Assembly: GCA_001598975.1 (NCBI GenBank)
Contig: BBXU01000559.1
Location: 1 to 64,000, forward strand
From: Parachlorella kessleri
Lineage: Eukaryota; Chlorophyta; Trebouxiophyceae; Chlorellales; Chlorellaceae
Length of the DNA: 64,000 nt
Direction of reading: 5' to 3'
Below are positions 47,023 to 59,078 of this stretch, in pieces. Both the position numbers and the translations under genes were made by a program. Position 1 is the first letter of the stretch; each line of letters starts with the position of its first letter. The notes under the pieces are model-generated. The model saw only the letters and a list, made by a program, of their open reading frames with translations, searched no databases and had not been told where the DNA came from.

Positions 47023-49758
47023 ATGAACGGTGGCGACGTCCCCTGCCCAGGGTTTGGTGACGACTGCATGCATAGTGGATGCCAATTCAGTGTCATTGGT
47101 GACAGCACCTTACAGCTGGCCTTGGTCTGCGCGTATCACCACTTGGATTCAGTGCAACTGATAGTCTCTAAGCTGCGCACACTAGGGGGCGGGGCCCTTT
47201 CCGAGACAGCACAGCGGGCGTTGCTCTCCTGTTGCTTGCAAACACGCTTGGGGCTAGCTTTCCCTATTAGTCCCGAATACAGGAGGTGGGGCATTCCAAT
47301 TGTGCTTCTGAGCAGGACTATGGTATATGAATTGCCAGGCCAGCTGCTTGCCATAAAGCGTGCTAGCAACTCCGCAACTTAATTTGTTGTCCCTGCCTGT
47401 TGTGTGGACTTTGCAGCATCCTGCCACAATGCCTTGGCATTGTTGCTTAATGACAACAGAAAGGCCATCTAACAAGCAGGATGTATGTCCCCGAAGACCT
47501 GATAAATTGAGTCTTGAACTTGCAGGCGGCTTCTGAAGGCGGTATTGGTGGCAGCAGAGGAGGACAGCTGCGAGGTGCTGGATGCGCTGATGGACTCATG
47601 CATGGCCTTGTTAGTAGGACAGGTATGTGAGTGGGGCAGCTGTATAAAAGCCAGGGCGCCCTTTCCCGCCTGGTCAGTTGGTGGCTCGGTGGCCTTCTCC
47701 GTACTGGCTGGCAAAGCAGGTGTTTGGTTTCTTTGTTGCGTGCTGGTAGCACCTCAACTCCTGCTGGCTGGCTGGCAAGCATGGCACTGGTGCTTCAGCT
47801 GCTCCGCCAGCTCAGCGCAGCCAGTCTGGTGCCCTGCAGTAGGAGCCTAGGCAGCAAGCTCAGCTACCCAGCCTACCAAGGCTGCCTGCCCCGCCCGCTG
47901 GGTGGTGCTACAAGCTCTTCCCATACGCTCCTGCCGGCCAGCCCGCCAAGGCAACCCTTGAGTGCCTGGCTCAGCTGAGCGCACTTCTCACGGCTCCAGC
48001 CTCGCTCGCTTGTTCTTGTGTGCCTGGCCTGGACGCATGCGACAGCTGCTGTGCTGGGTTGCCAGACCATGGCGATGGCAGCAGTGGTGGTGGTGCGGCA
48101 AGCAGCAGCATGGGAGAGGGCGGCCGCAGCGGTGGAGTGAGCAGCAAACCTGTCCAGCTGCCTGCACTGGTCTCCGAGGGAAGCTGTGCAGGCAGCGAAG
48201 GCTTTGCCCTTCCCACATGTGGACTGATGGCCCTGCGGGTGTCCCACAATCTGTTTGAGGGTGGTACTGGCTGCCACGAGTGGGAGGCTGGCTTCTTCCT
48301 AGCCGAGGTGGTGCTGTCGCAAGCAGACTACTTCACAGGTGTGACAAGTGGACACCCACGTCGGCATCCGCCGATGTGTCAGCTGCACGCCTTACAGGCT
48401 CACCAGATCGAGCCTGCAAGCCTTGCTTCGTAACATGGTTGAAGTAGCCGAAGTGTGCACAAGCTAGATCTGGTGTGGTGAGCGGCTTCCCCAGCCCAAC
48501 CCCTTACCTTGGCTCACCGCCTCGTCACAAGTCAGGTCAGCGTGTCTGCCAGGGCGTGCTGACTTGTTGGCTTAGCTTTCAATACGGTGCAGGAGTTGAG
48601 CAGAGCTCGATCTTTTCCTGGGGTTGCTGACCGCTGTCTCGACTCCAAGCGGCCTCCCAAACTGAGTGTGGCTAATGGTGCAGGCCGAGCATGCCTGGAG
48701 CTGGGCTCGGGCTGCGGCATGGTGGGCGTGGCCCTTCACCGGGCTCGTGCTGGCCCCATCACGTGCACGGATGGCGATGCCCAGTCGGTGTACAACTGCC
48801 GGCTGAACCTGCAGCTCAACGGCGTGCCCCTGCAAGGCCACTCAGTGGCACCAGCTGGTTCGTGCGGCAGGCTCTGCTTCCACCAGCCAACAGCACAGGA
48901 GGCAGCAGCAGGGGCGGCGGCGGGTCTCATGGATGGGCTGGGGCAGCAGCGCGAGGAGGTCGGCTGCCCTGTTGACTGCCGGGAGCTGAGATGGGAGGAT
49001 GGGGCAGGTGGACTGGGTTCGGATGTGGTGAGTCGTGGCGCTTGCTGGCCTGCCATGGTTGGTTGTGCACATGGACCTTTCAGGGCGGTAGCTTCTCGTC
49101 TGGCCCTGGGAACAGCACGGGTGTCCCAGAGCCTGGCACTGGCAGCCCAACTCCCAGCCGGCCGCCGCAAGGGATGGTGATTGTTAGCTTAGCCACCATG
49201 TCGTGCCGCCAATGCCATAAGTGCCATGCCATAAGACCTTCCCTGGGAGCCTTGCAGGTGCTGGGGGCTGACATCCTGTATGACCCAGATGTCATCCCCG
49301 TCCTTCTGGCTCTGGTCAAGGAGCTGCTGGGGAACAGGGCGCGGCAGCAGCAGCAGCAGCAGCAGGCCGACCAGCTGCAGGAGCTTGATGCAGCAGGCGG
49401 AGCAGCATTGCGACATGCGGCGGGGGTTCCAGCAGTCACACCATCCAAGGCCAATGGTCGCAGCAGGGAGTGGCGCCGGCCGGAGGCCCTGATAGCCACC
49501 ACGCTGCGCAACGCTGCCACGCTGGCACGCTTTGTTGGGGCAGTACAGGCTGATGAGGAACTGCTCCTAGAAGATGCGACAGCTCATCTAGGCCTAAAGG
49601 AGGGTGCTGGCCGTGAGGCTTGTGCTTTGTTTACCAGTGGCAGCTCCCAGGGTAGGGAAGCGGATGCCAGTGTTGCTACCGCAGTGCGATTTCTTCACCA
49701 CACGGCGCTTGAGGCGGCACGGGATCGCATAGTGCTGCACAGGATAACGCTGGCCTAG
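47023..49758 (+). CDS. FAM86/EEF2KMT-like protein methyltransferase
   Basis: Seven-beta-strand SAM-dependent methyltransferase; the closest family I recognise is FAM86/EEF2KMT, which methylates a lysine of elongation factor 2. Exons: 47023-47285, 47526-47622, 47975-48338, 48684-49027, 49258-49758 (TAG); 522 residues, phases agree. The N-terminal helical region (FPISPEYRRRLLKAVL) matches the family's conserved Tyr/Arg stretch. LFEGGTGCHEWEAGFFLAE corresponds to the GTTGLxxWxAAxxLAEW element before the catalytic domain. Motif I is ACLELGSGCGMVGVALH, followed by the acidic TCTDGD strand; VLGADILYDPDVIPVLL is the post-motif I region. A Gln run and about 60 extra residues interrupt the domain after strand 5. 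The start codon is the first in-frame ATG; an extra 5' exon is possible. Substrate assignment is inference. Confidence 0.78.
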
Positions 49759-49791
49759 GCTCCCAGTTGTCCCAGCGATGAGTGTGACAGT

Positions 49792-49796
49792 TGTAA
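49792..49796 (+). terminator. TGTAA polyadenylation element of EEF2KMT-like gene
   Basis: TGTAA 34 bp after the stop codon; fits the green-algal polyadenylation element but is close to the coding end. Confidence 0.35.
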
Positions 49797-50354
49797 TGCA
49801 GGCTCGTGTACCGACTTATGCAAGTTGTGAGCCGTATATGCCAACAAAATGGAAACTCTAGGTAAATCACCTTCCTTATGGGCATATACCAAGGAACAGT
49901 GAAATGCAGCTGGGTTCAACTGGTGAAGGGCAGAAGAAGAACCAAGGCAGGACCCGCTGGTCGCCAGTGAGAAGATGATACTGGATACCTATCTAGATTC
50001 TCTACCCTGGCCAACTTGGCAAGTGCACGGGCAAGTGGCTCACCAGGAAATGGGATCAAAGACGCATCTCCATTACACAAAAGCAGGTTTACATATCATA
50101 CCGATTATCCAGGAGTGCCTAGCGACAGTCTCGGGAAGTCTTGTACTTGCATGCCTACTAGGGCAAGTACGACAGCCGCGAGGTTAAGCGCCGAGTCTTA
50201 AGATTGCTACCTTTCCTCTTCCTCTATTTGACCACACTGATACATCCATAGCCCACACCACCTAGTTGGCAGAATTAGTGCATGCTGCAAAGGTGTCGCT
50301 AGTCGTTGTGGTTAGCATATTAGGTGTCGTTGTTGGCACTTCCGTCCTGTTTCG
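49797..50354. other. Intergenic / promoter of first TauE/SafE gene
   Basis: No gene seen. Presumably holds the promoter and 5' UTR of the transporter that starts at 50355. Confidence 0.4.
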
Positions 50355-53300
50355 ATGGAAGGACTACTGCTCTGGGCAGTGTGCCTCGTCCTTGCGGCTG
50401 GTCTTGGAGCAGAGGCCAGCCGGCCAGCCAGCAATGCCACCGTTTTGCAGCAGTTGCAATCAGCCACAGGCAGCTTGGTTTGCTTCATAACAGACTCACC
50501 ATGCCCAAGGAGCGACAGACGGCAGCCCCAGCAGTTGGCCTCCGAGCAGCACCCAGACTTGGGAGCCGTGTTCCAAGCACCCCAAACTGAGCCCGTCTCA
50601 GCCCCCAACGCCCACCTTCACAAACCCCTCTTGCCACTAGTTTGGACTGACGTAGTGGGGATGGCAGCAACAGCTGCCGCTCTGGTGTTGGCGGCAAGCG
50701 GTGGTGTTGGCGGTGGGCCGTTGCTCATCCCCATCTTCATGCTAATACTGGGTATGTTCAGTTATGGTACCCTTGCTCCTCTTCAATTTTTGCTGAAGAT
50801 GGTGATTGCTTCAACATGCATTGGCAACAACCTCTTTTCACCATTCTCTGATTCTTGACTGCAGGCTTCCGGGCCACTTCAGCGGTTGCCCTGTCCAACG
50901 TGACGATTGTGGGCGGCACCCTCACCAACTTTGCCTTTAACGTGGGGCGGCGCCACCCGCTGCGCCCCGGCCCGCTGGTTGACTGGGACCTGATCCTGGT
51001 GATGGAGCCCAGCACTATCCTGGGGGCGCTGGCGGGAGGATACATCAACCACGTGCGTGAGATATGCTGCATGAGCCTCTCGCTGGAGCTGGACATGACT
51101 CATGCTGTCCTGAAAGGCGCCATGGGGGTGGCCAAGCTTGAGAGCCTGGGTGTCCGCAGAGTACAGTATGGTTACTGCTTGGCCGAGGTCTCTCCCTTGC
51201 CATGCAAGGGGCATGGGTGCTGACAGGCCTGCGGCTGCTCTTGCTTCTGCAGCTCCCAGCTTCGTTGCATGACCTAAAAGGTGGCAAGCGCCTGCCAACC
51301 TGCCTGCTGTGCTGCAGGTGCTGCCCCCCTGGATCACGACAGTGTGCCTCTCCCTGCTGCTGATCTTCATCACGCTGACCCTGCTGCGGCGCGGGGCTGC
51401 CACTTACCGCAAGGAGACTCTCCGCCTACAGCGCTCCACAACAGTAGTGCTCCCACCACCCCGGGCAGAAGCAGAGGCCTTGCAGCAGCCGAGCGAGCCG
51501 CAGTGCCATGGCACGATTCAGGGTGACGAGGCTGCAGCCGCTGGCACCCTGGCGACCAGCAGCAGCGGGCAGTTGGCGGGGAGCGAATTGGCGCCGCCGG
51601 TTGCGATTGTTGGACCGGCTGCAGAGGCAGGTGGGTGATGAGAGAGGTGCACTGAAGCAAGGTCTGCACTTGGCATGCCACTGCATGGGCGAATGAGCAG
51701 CTAGTAGACAGTATTCTGTATATCCCCCCCCCCCCCTCTTGTGCTTGCCACCGGACTGGTAGGCTTGCAGTGCAGGGCACAAGTAATTGCACAGCGCTGC
51801 TGGAGATGGCAACAACTGTTACAATGTGAACTGACGCCCCTTCCTGGCCACCTGATGAAATGTTGGTGTCCTTCCTGGTAGTGCAAACAAGGACCCTCTG
51901 ATGCGCATGGCTGTCTGCTTATCTTCTGCAGGTCCAGGCATCCAGGGCAACAGCCAGCACAACGAGCTCACCGAGCCCCTGCTGGCTTCTGCCAAAGACG
52001 AGCTCAGCAGCGACTTGTCCCCGAGCAGGGAGCCCAGCCTTGCCGCCCCGCTTCTGCCTGCTGATGCCAAGGTGCCGGAAGAAGAGGCGCAGCGCTGGAA
52101 GGCGGAAGTGCCGGCTGGCAAGCTGGGCATTCTGCTGGCGTTGCTGGCAGGTGAGGTGGTGTCTGCCAGGTGCCCTCGTTCTGAATCGTGCATGACAGGG
52201 TGGGGTTGGGTGGTAGGCTCACAATGAGGGTGCCCAGGGCGACATGTGGGCCATGCATGAAATGTCGGGGTTTCGGAAGATGTGCGGCGCACACCCTTCA
52301 ACAACACGCAGCTGGGTCCCTCCCTTGCAGGGGTGGCTATCTCCGATACTGTCCGCACTCGGCTGCCCTGCCCCTCCGTGCCCTACTGGCTAGCCGCTGT
52401 GTGCATGGTGCCCATCGCCCTCCTGGTGCTGGCGGGGGCACGAGAGTACCTCCTGCGCAAGCACGCCAGGCTGGCTAGCGCCCCCGGCTATGTGCCACCT
52501 GAGGGGGCGGTGGTGTGGACGCGCAAGTCAACCGTCGTCTACCCGCTGCTCTGTACCGTTGCCGGCCTGGTGGCTGGCATGTTTGGGCTCGGCGGGGGCA
52601 TCGTAAAGGTGAGGGCCCCACGCCGGGGGGCCCACGCAGTGCATGTGCTGGTACCCTCAGTGCACTGTAACCAAGCCAACAGTGGCCCTGCATGGCATGG
52701 CGTGGGGTGCTGTCCCCTCCACACCACGCAGGCGACAGCCTAGCCAGTATATTGAGCGTGGGTAGGTTGAATGAACGCTTTGCAATTGCAACTGCCATGC
52801 TGTGCTGCACGTTTGCGAGGAAGAACTGGGGTTGTGGGCACAGAGGTTAAATGCACGTGGGTGTGGCTTTGCCGCAGGGGCCCCTGATGCTGGAGATGGG
52901 GGTTCATCCCATGGTGGCGGCCGCTACAAGCGCCACCATGATACTGTAAGCAGCCCTCTGCGCTCACGACGCGGCCCGCAGGGCCTTGGTTGTGCGCTGG
53001 ATGGCCGCAGCGCTTGATGCCTCCCCAAAGCCTGCTCAGCTGCGCCAGCACACACCCTGCCATTGATTGCTGGTCGGCTTGCCCGCTTCCTTGTGGGCGT
53101 CCATTGCGGGGCAGCACAAGAGGAACTAGAGGGTGATCACGTCCTGCCTTGTTCAAGAGAACCTGGGGGGTGATCACGCCCTGCCTTGCTGACGGCCCAC
53201 CCTGGCGCCCTCTGTCTGTCTGCAGGTTCACAAGCACAGCCGCCTCCACGGTGTTCATCTCCTACGGCGCGGTGCAGTGGGACTACGCCTCCCTCCTCTT

Positions 53301-53520
53301 CCTGGTGGCCCTTGTGGCCACGGCTGTGGGCCAGCTGGGCACCAAGTGGGTGATGCGGCGCATGCACGGCCGCAGCAGCATCATCGTGTTTGCCATGGCC
53401 GCCTTCCTAGGCTGCTCAGCGGTGGTGCTGGTAATCCAGGGGGTCTTTGTTACCCGAAGAGCCTTTGCTGCGCATGAGGCCTGGGAGTGGGGCAGCATCT
53501 GTGCTGCCAGTCACACCTAG
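50355..53520 (+). CDS. TauE/SafE-family membrane anion transporter, copy 1
   Basis: Multi-pass membrane protein of the sulfite exporter TauE/SafE family; bacterial members export sulfite, sulfoacetate or related organic anions, and the algal substrate is unknown. Exons 50355-50751, 50865-51052, 51318-51630, 51932-52150, 52331-52608, 52878-52945, 53226-53520 (TAG); 585 residues. It starts with a signal-peptide-like MEGLLLWAVCLVLAAGLG, followed by a soluble segment with Cys pairs. The first transporter half opens with LVLAASGGVGGGPLLIPIF, then ALSNVTIVGGTLTNFAFN. A hydrophilic linker of about 150 residues (Ser/Glu/Pro-rich) separates the second half, which contains GMFGLGGGIVKGPLMLEMG and ATSATMILFTSTAAST. 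Both halves carry the glycine-rich motif of the family. All introns are GT-AG. The gene is followed 1 kb downstream by a paralog with the same exon layout. Confidence 0.88.
51725..51738. repeat. Poly-C run
   Basis: About 14 consecutive C residues in intron 3 of the first TauE/SafE gene. Homopolymers of this length are prone to sequencing and assembly error. Confidence 0.7.
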
Positions 53521-54537
53521 GATGCTTAGAGGATAGTTGCCACATGGGCGGTCTCATACCCTCATCATTCCATGGAGGGAGGGAAGTCAGTGGTTGCCAG
53601 AAGAATAACTGCTGGCACTGCGTGGCACAAAGTAATGAAACTAGGTACTGGGGTCCCTTGCTTGTGGCAGCTTTGCATAACTACCTAAATCCTTTCTCCT
53701 TTTGGAGCAGATGTTGCACAGCACATAGGTTTTGATGACAGACGGATTATGCCTGCTCATTCAGTACTTAACTGCCATGTACGTACATAGTCCTACCCAG
53801 TACAAACATGTACAGAGGGTGTCTGTGAAAACCAAGGTGCAAGCAAGGGTAGTATTACTTTTGAATTAGAGCCCTACCCAGACAAAGGTCTAGAAAGGAG
53901 CAAGTCTTTGCATTTTCACTTTCTGCATTGCCGCTGGTGCGTCCCACCACATGCTGGGTGCACAGCCTCACCAGACAAAGCCCACTTGAAGTGCAGGCGA
54001 CTGGTACCATGTATTGACATACTAAGTTACAAGTCACGCTAAAAGCACAGTTAAGCTGGCCATTAAGGTTCGTAAAGGTCAAGGGTTCTCTACAGACCTG
54101 TTGAAAAAAACCCTTGGCTCCTGCTCAACCGTGGAAACAGTAGTCCAGGGCAGGTTCACAGTCGTGATAAACCAAACCCGATAGAGCCGTAATTACATCA
54201 TCTGCAGCCACAGCCGTGGTCCTCCACGTTGGACAAGGGTAAGATCCATGGGTAAGATCCAGCCTTGGGTAATCTTGGGACCGGATTCCCTTTTTTGCAC
54301 GCACACGCATCTGCCGGCAGTCCATTGCCGGTCCGACCCGCTTAGCTTCCACTCGCAAGCTACACAGACGAATGGCGACCGTGGCCGACAGCAGATCGCT
54401 GTATCCCTGAACCTGCGACCCCAAGGTACTGCTTTCGAGGTGCCTGCTTTCGGCGTATATTTTTCACTAGTATGCGCAAAGACTAGGAGAGCGCCTATAC
54501 GTCTTTCTCTGGCGTTTTCCATCAGATAGCAGCACAA
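53521..54537. other. Intergenic region between the TauE/SafE copies
   Basis: About 1 kb without a supportable gene. It holds the 3' UTR of copy 1 and the promoter and 5' UTR of copy 2. Confidence 0.4.
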
Positions 54538-57500
54538 ATGGGTGGCGGCGGCAGGTCGGCTGCAGTCACGTGCACCATTTTGCTTCTGTGCTTGGCAGCC
54601 CGAGTCAGCGGGTCTTCGAATGTTACAGCTGCAGAGGCCGAAACTCCCCACACCTTGACGTGTTTCCTAGCGGCCTCACAGTGCCCCAAGGATGCAGCCA
54701 CACTTGGCAGCCTCCTCGGCCGACAGGCAGCAGCGGCTTCTGGCAATCAGCAGAATAGTTCTGGCTACGCCAGCCTGAGCAAGGTTGAATCCAAATATGT
54801 ACACCGCCATAAGAAGCTCTCGCCTGTGGAGTGGCAAGATGTTGTTGGCTTTGTGGCAGTGGCCGCCTCCCTGGTCCTGGCGGCGAGCGGCGGAGTGGGC
54901 GGGGGAGGGTTGCTCATCCCCATCTTCATGCTGATCATGGGTGAGGCAGGTTTAGCACGGGAGTAGCTCTTCCTTTCTGCTGTCCTCTGTTCTGCCTACA
55001 CAGCTGTCTACAGAGCTTACAAGGCAACTGTGCGAGACTGCAGGCTTCAGAACCGTGACTGCGGTCGCCTTATCCAACGTGACTATTGTGGGCGGCACCC
55101 TCACCAACTTTGCCTTCAATGTGGGGCGCCGCCACCCGCTGCGCCCCGGCCCTCTGGTTGACTGGGACCTGATCCTGGTGATGGAGCCCAGCACCATCCT
55201 GGGGGCGCTGGCGGGAGGCTACATCAACCATGTGCGTGAGAAATGAGGTTCAGTCAAAGCTGGGCTGACAGTTCCTGGCTCGCAGACACTCTTGCTGAAG
55301 CTATACTGTTGACCTGGTTATGATGTATTTAGCTGTTCAAGGGTCGCCCAAGTGGTCTGCAACATGGCAGGAACCATGGTGCATATTCCTGGCACCCGTC
55401 ATTGCCATGAGCTCAGAATCAGTGACGATAGAGCAGTATTGCTAGAGCCGTCCACAAGAACTGCACAACCTCCAGCTGGTGGTGCCGCATCAATGCAGTC
55501 CAGCATCCCGTTGGCGGCAATACACCCCAGGCTGCCTGTACAGGTTCCTTGCACTTACCCCAGGTGGTGCTTGCACGTTCGACTGTTTGGCTTTGTGCCT
55601 GCCCGCCTGCAGATCCTGCCCGCCTGGCTCACCACCATCTCCCTGGGCCTCCTGCTCTTCTTCGTCACTTACAGCCTCACCCGGAGGGCCCTGGCAGCCT
55701 ACAGGAAGGAGACACTACAGATCCACCGAGCCCTGGCCAACTCCAACTCGCCAACCAAGAAGGATGGCCGCGCCAGTGACAGCTCCGATGAGGAGGCACA
55801 GTACCCGCTGCCTGCCCCGGCGGCACCCATCGACATCCCGACCCCCAACAGTCCTAGTCAGGATGGCCTGTTGGCCGGCGTGGCCGTCACTGGACAACAG
55901 GATGTACCAGGTGCGGTAGGATGACATATAGGGTGTTGGGTACAGCCGTAGGCAGGGCAAAGGCTCTGATACTAACACTTCCAGGCGGCTAGACACCCAA
56001 CCAGTATGCAAACCATTGCCAAGGGTGTCAGATCTGCTGAGTTGAAGGTTGGGTGCATGCATGCGTTCTTAGGACTGTGGTTACATCAGAGCCAGCCCTC
56101 CTCTCTGGTGTTGAGTGGGTTCTATCGGCTTGGACTTAATACCTTGGATCCACACCTCTGGATGACTCCATCATTGAATCCAGCACATTGGTGCCTGCAG
56201 ACCCCCTTGGACCGGAGACCCCCACGTCTGTCCTCCAACCCGGCGGCTTCATTTCCCCCGAGACGGCTAACCAGCTGTCTGAGCCTCTGCTGGGCCCCGG
56301 ACCGCAGCAGCCCTCTGGGAGGGACTCCAGGGGCTTCAACTTCTTCAAGAAGCGCTTCAGCCGCCAGTGGACGCCGGAGGTGCCCCTGGGCAAGTTCCTG
56401 CTCCTGGTGGCCCTCCTAGCAGGCAAGTATTTGATGTGCATTCAAGGCATGGCTGGGATAAACCTTCACCGCCTGCCCTTGCTGCGCTCAAAGATGCAGG
56501 CTGCCGCTCCGCTGCCCTATGCGTCCCTGCATTTCCTTGTATATGGGACAACGGGGGTAGTGTAACGCTGGTGTGAGCACCCGGGCAGTCAGGTCGACCC
56601 GCTGGTGCCCTGCGGTGGCAGTGCCTCCTCAGAGAGACAGCTGCGGTCCACAGGGACATTCGTGGCTCTGCGGCAACCCATTCAACCCTCCCCCATCCCC
56701 TCCTTATCTCAAGCTCACCCCTAAATTTTCACCAGCCCCCTGCCGGGGCCCTGTTGGCAGTGCAGGGGTTGCCGTCAGTGACACCATCCGCAGCAACCTG
56801 CGCTGCCCTTCTACCGGCTACTGGCTGGCGGCGGTGTCAATGGCGCCTGTCACCCTGGTCGTGCTGTTCTTGGTCAGGGAGTACCTGATCCGCAAGCACC
56901 ACAGCCAGCACTCGGAGAGGGTGTATATCCATGCCGAGGGCGACATTGCCTGGACAGCCAAGACCACGATTGTCTACCCGGCACTCTGCACCTTTGCCGG
57001 GGTGGCAGCTGGATTGTTTGGAGTCGGCGGCGGCATCATCAAGGTGTGTTTGTGTGCGGTGTGGGCGGGTAAATTCACTCAGTACATCCTGTGCTTTGCT
57101 GCGCCGGGCCTGTCCATGGCTCTTGCTGTGTCAGCCAGCGTGACAAGTACGCCTCTCTGTCTCTGTGTCGGTGCAAGAGCGCGCAGCGAGTGCGGATTTT
57201 GAGTTCATGGGCGGGCACAGGGGTGCCACTAGGAATACTTAGCGTGCTCCCATGGTTCCATCTGCAGGGTCCATTAATGCTGTCAATGGGCGTCCACCCC
57301 CAGGTGGCCGCCGCAACCAGCGCCACCATGATCCTGTGAGTCGACATGAGCACCCTTGCAGTAACTATTCTTCCCATCTTGGCCTTTCATAAACATAACA
57401 CCTGCCACTTCTTGTCCTCCGACATGTCGGCGTGTCAGAATGTCAGTATGCATGGTGCGCTGCTCCATAGGCAGGTGGAGGGCAGCTCTGCACCGTGCCA

Positions 57501-57888
57501 ACCTCACAGGGCGCAGTAAACTACATCAGAACCGTTCAGCTGACTGCTGAGCATCCCCTGGGAAGCACTCAATAGCCCCACTTGGCCCTGCAGGTTCACA
57601 AGCGCTGCGGCCTCCACCGTGTTCATCTCCTTTGGGGCTGTCATGTGGGACTACGCAGCGGTGCTCTTCACCCTGGCCCTCATCTTCACGGCGATAGGCC
57701 AGCTGGCGACCCGGTCGATCGTGCGGCGCATGCACAGCCGCAGCAGCATCATCGTCTTTGCCATGGCTGCCACGCTGGGCTGCTCGGCGGCGGTGCTGGG
57801 CGTGCAGGGCGTGATCGCTGGGTGGGAGGCGATCAGGAGGCATGAGGCCTGGCAGTTTGGCACGGTGTGCACGGCTGCTCCTGCCTGA
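54538..57888 (+). CDS. TauE/SafE-family membrane anion transporter, copy 2
   Basis: Tandem paralog of the gene at 50355. Exons 54538-54940, 55044-55231, 55613-55910, 56201-56422, 56766-57043, 57268-57335, 57594-57888 (TGA); 583 residues. Exons 2, 5, 6 and 7 have exactly the same lengths as in copy 1 (188, 278, 68, 295 nt) and all intron phases match. Key segments: LVLAASGGVGGGGLLIPIF, ALSNVTIVGGTLTNFAFN, GLFGVGGGIIKGPLMLSMG and ATSATMILFTSAAAST. The signal-peptide region and the central hydrophilic linker have diverged. Intron 4 has a GC donor (GCAG/gcaagt at 56423) where copy 1 has GCAG/gtgagg, so the GC site arose after duplication or the GT site was restored in copy 1. Exon 2 is almost identical to that of copy 1 apart from silent changes. 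Substrate unknown. Confidence 0.88.
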
Positions 57889-59078
57889 GCTTGCCATATA
57901 TAGCCTCATGCTTTGAAGGCGCAGCGAACAGCAAATGTATTGGCTAGCGCCAAACGTGCTGACGGCGCAGCAGAATGTCCTTGGGGTTGTTTTTGATATT
58001 GTTTGCGTCTGTTCAGGCCAGTAGTGGAGTATCTGTTCTTTGTGCCGCGGGTGTTGCGCGCTGTGAGTTTGTGTTATTGCGTTGACCTGTTAGTTAACAG
58101 CGCGCACATTTGGAGTGGACGAATAGTTTGCCACCCTTGCTTCAGTATGACAATAACTGCCCTCAAGCTTGGGGTCGTCTTCGGTTGATTTGTTAAGTAG
58201 CATTGCACTTGCCTGGATACTGCACTTGTTGGTGACATGCAGCTCACCCATCATGTTGGTTATTAGCTAGTTGCGTGTCCCTTGACACTTTTCTTGCACT
58301 TTCAAGATGTCTTAGGCTTCCTTGGGGCGCCTGCTTTGCTGGTGTTTCTTTTACACGGGGGTAGGTACGTGTGAGTTTGCCCTTAAACTGCCTGTCAGCC
58401 CGAGTGGCATGTCTTGCTGAGTCAGACGGCTCAGTTGGTCACTGTCAATAGAATGGGCAGGACACAGCAGTTGCTACTGGAGCGCTGGTAGACACAAGGC
58501 AGGAGGGAAAAGAAGTGTAGATTAGCGAGTTTGCCTTTTCAAGCACCCAGGCATGCAGCATCTAGCGGCGTCTTACTGACATCCTGAGCTTCTGCAGGCT
58601 TCATGGTCATCAAGCTTAAAGTAGCTGTACGAATCAGATATCCGATAAGCAACAAGCAAGACTCAGGCTCAATCTGCATCTAGCCCTGTTAGTCCCGTCC
58701 AGTCCAGTCCAGCTCTACTCCCTGTTTGCACTACCTGCCACCCATGCTAATAAGGAGTTCTACACTCCCTTCCTTGTCTGCCTCGCCATCCCTGCTGTAG
58801 CCTGTAGGGCATATCAAAAACGTGATGTGTTAACACTGGCTTGCAGACCTAACGGAGGAGAGGTAGACGTGAACTGCACCGTCAGTGCTGGATGCAAGGG
58901 GCTGCTCTGTGGCTTTATGCATGTGCCTGTCCTGGCTCCTGCGCCCCGCCGTGGCGGCCATGCTGCGCGCACATGGGAGTTCACCTCTCAACAGTGCTGC
59001 AGAAGCTCTGTGCAGATGGCAAAGCTCAATTGATTTGCGCCGTAACTTTATCACCGTCGTACTTCTCATCACCCAGCC
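57889..59078. other. Intergenic region upstream of PUS1
   Basis: No gene supported in nearly 1.2 kb. It holds the 3' UTR of the second TauE/SafE gene, a copy of the dispersed repeat (58682-58749) and the presumed PUS1 promoter. Confidence 0.45.
58682..58749 (+). repeat. Dispersed repeat copy upstream of PUS1
   Basis: AGCCCTGTTAGTCCCGTCC, then AGTCCAGCTCTACTCCCTG and CACTACCTGCCACCCATGCTA: nearly identical to 7776-7842. The second block seen in the other copies (GACCATGCTG ... GGCATGCACCAC) is absent here, so this copy may be truncated. Confidence 0.7.

Noticed and set aside
53120..53190. GGTGATCACGYCCTGCCTTG repeated twice in TauE/SafE copy 1 intron 6
   Set aside because: A simple local duplication of about 20 bp in an intron; no sign of function.
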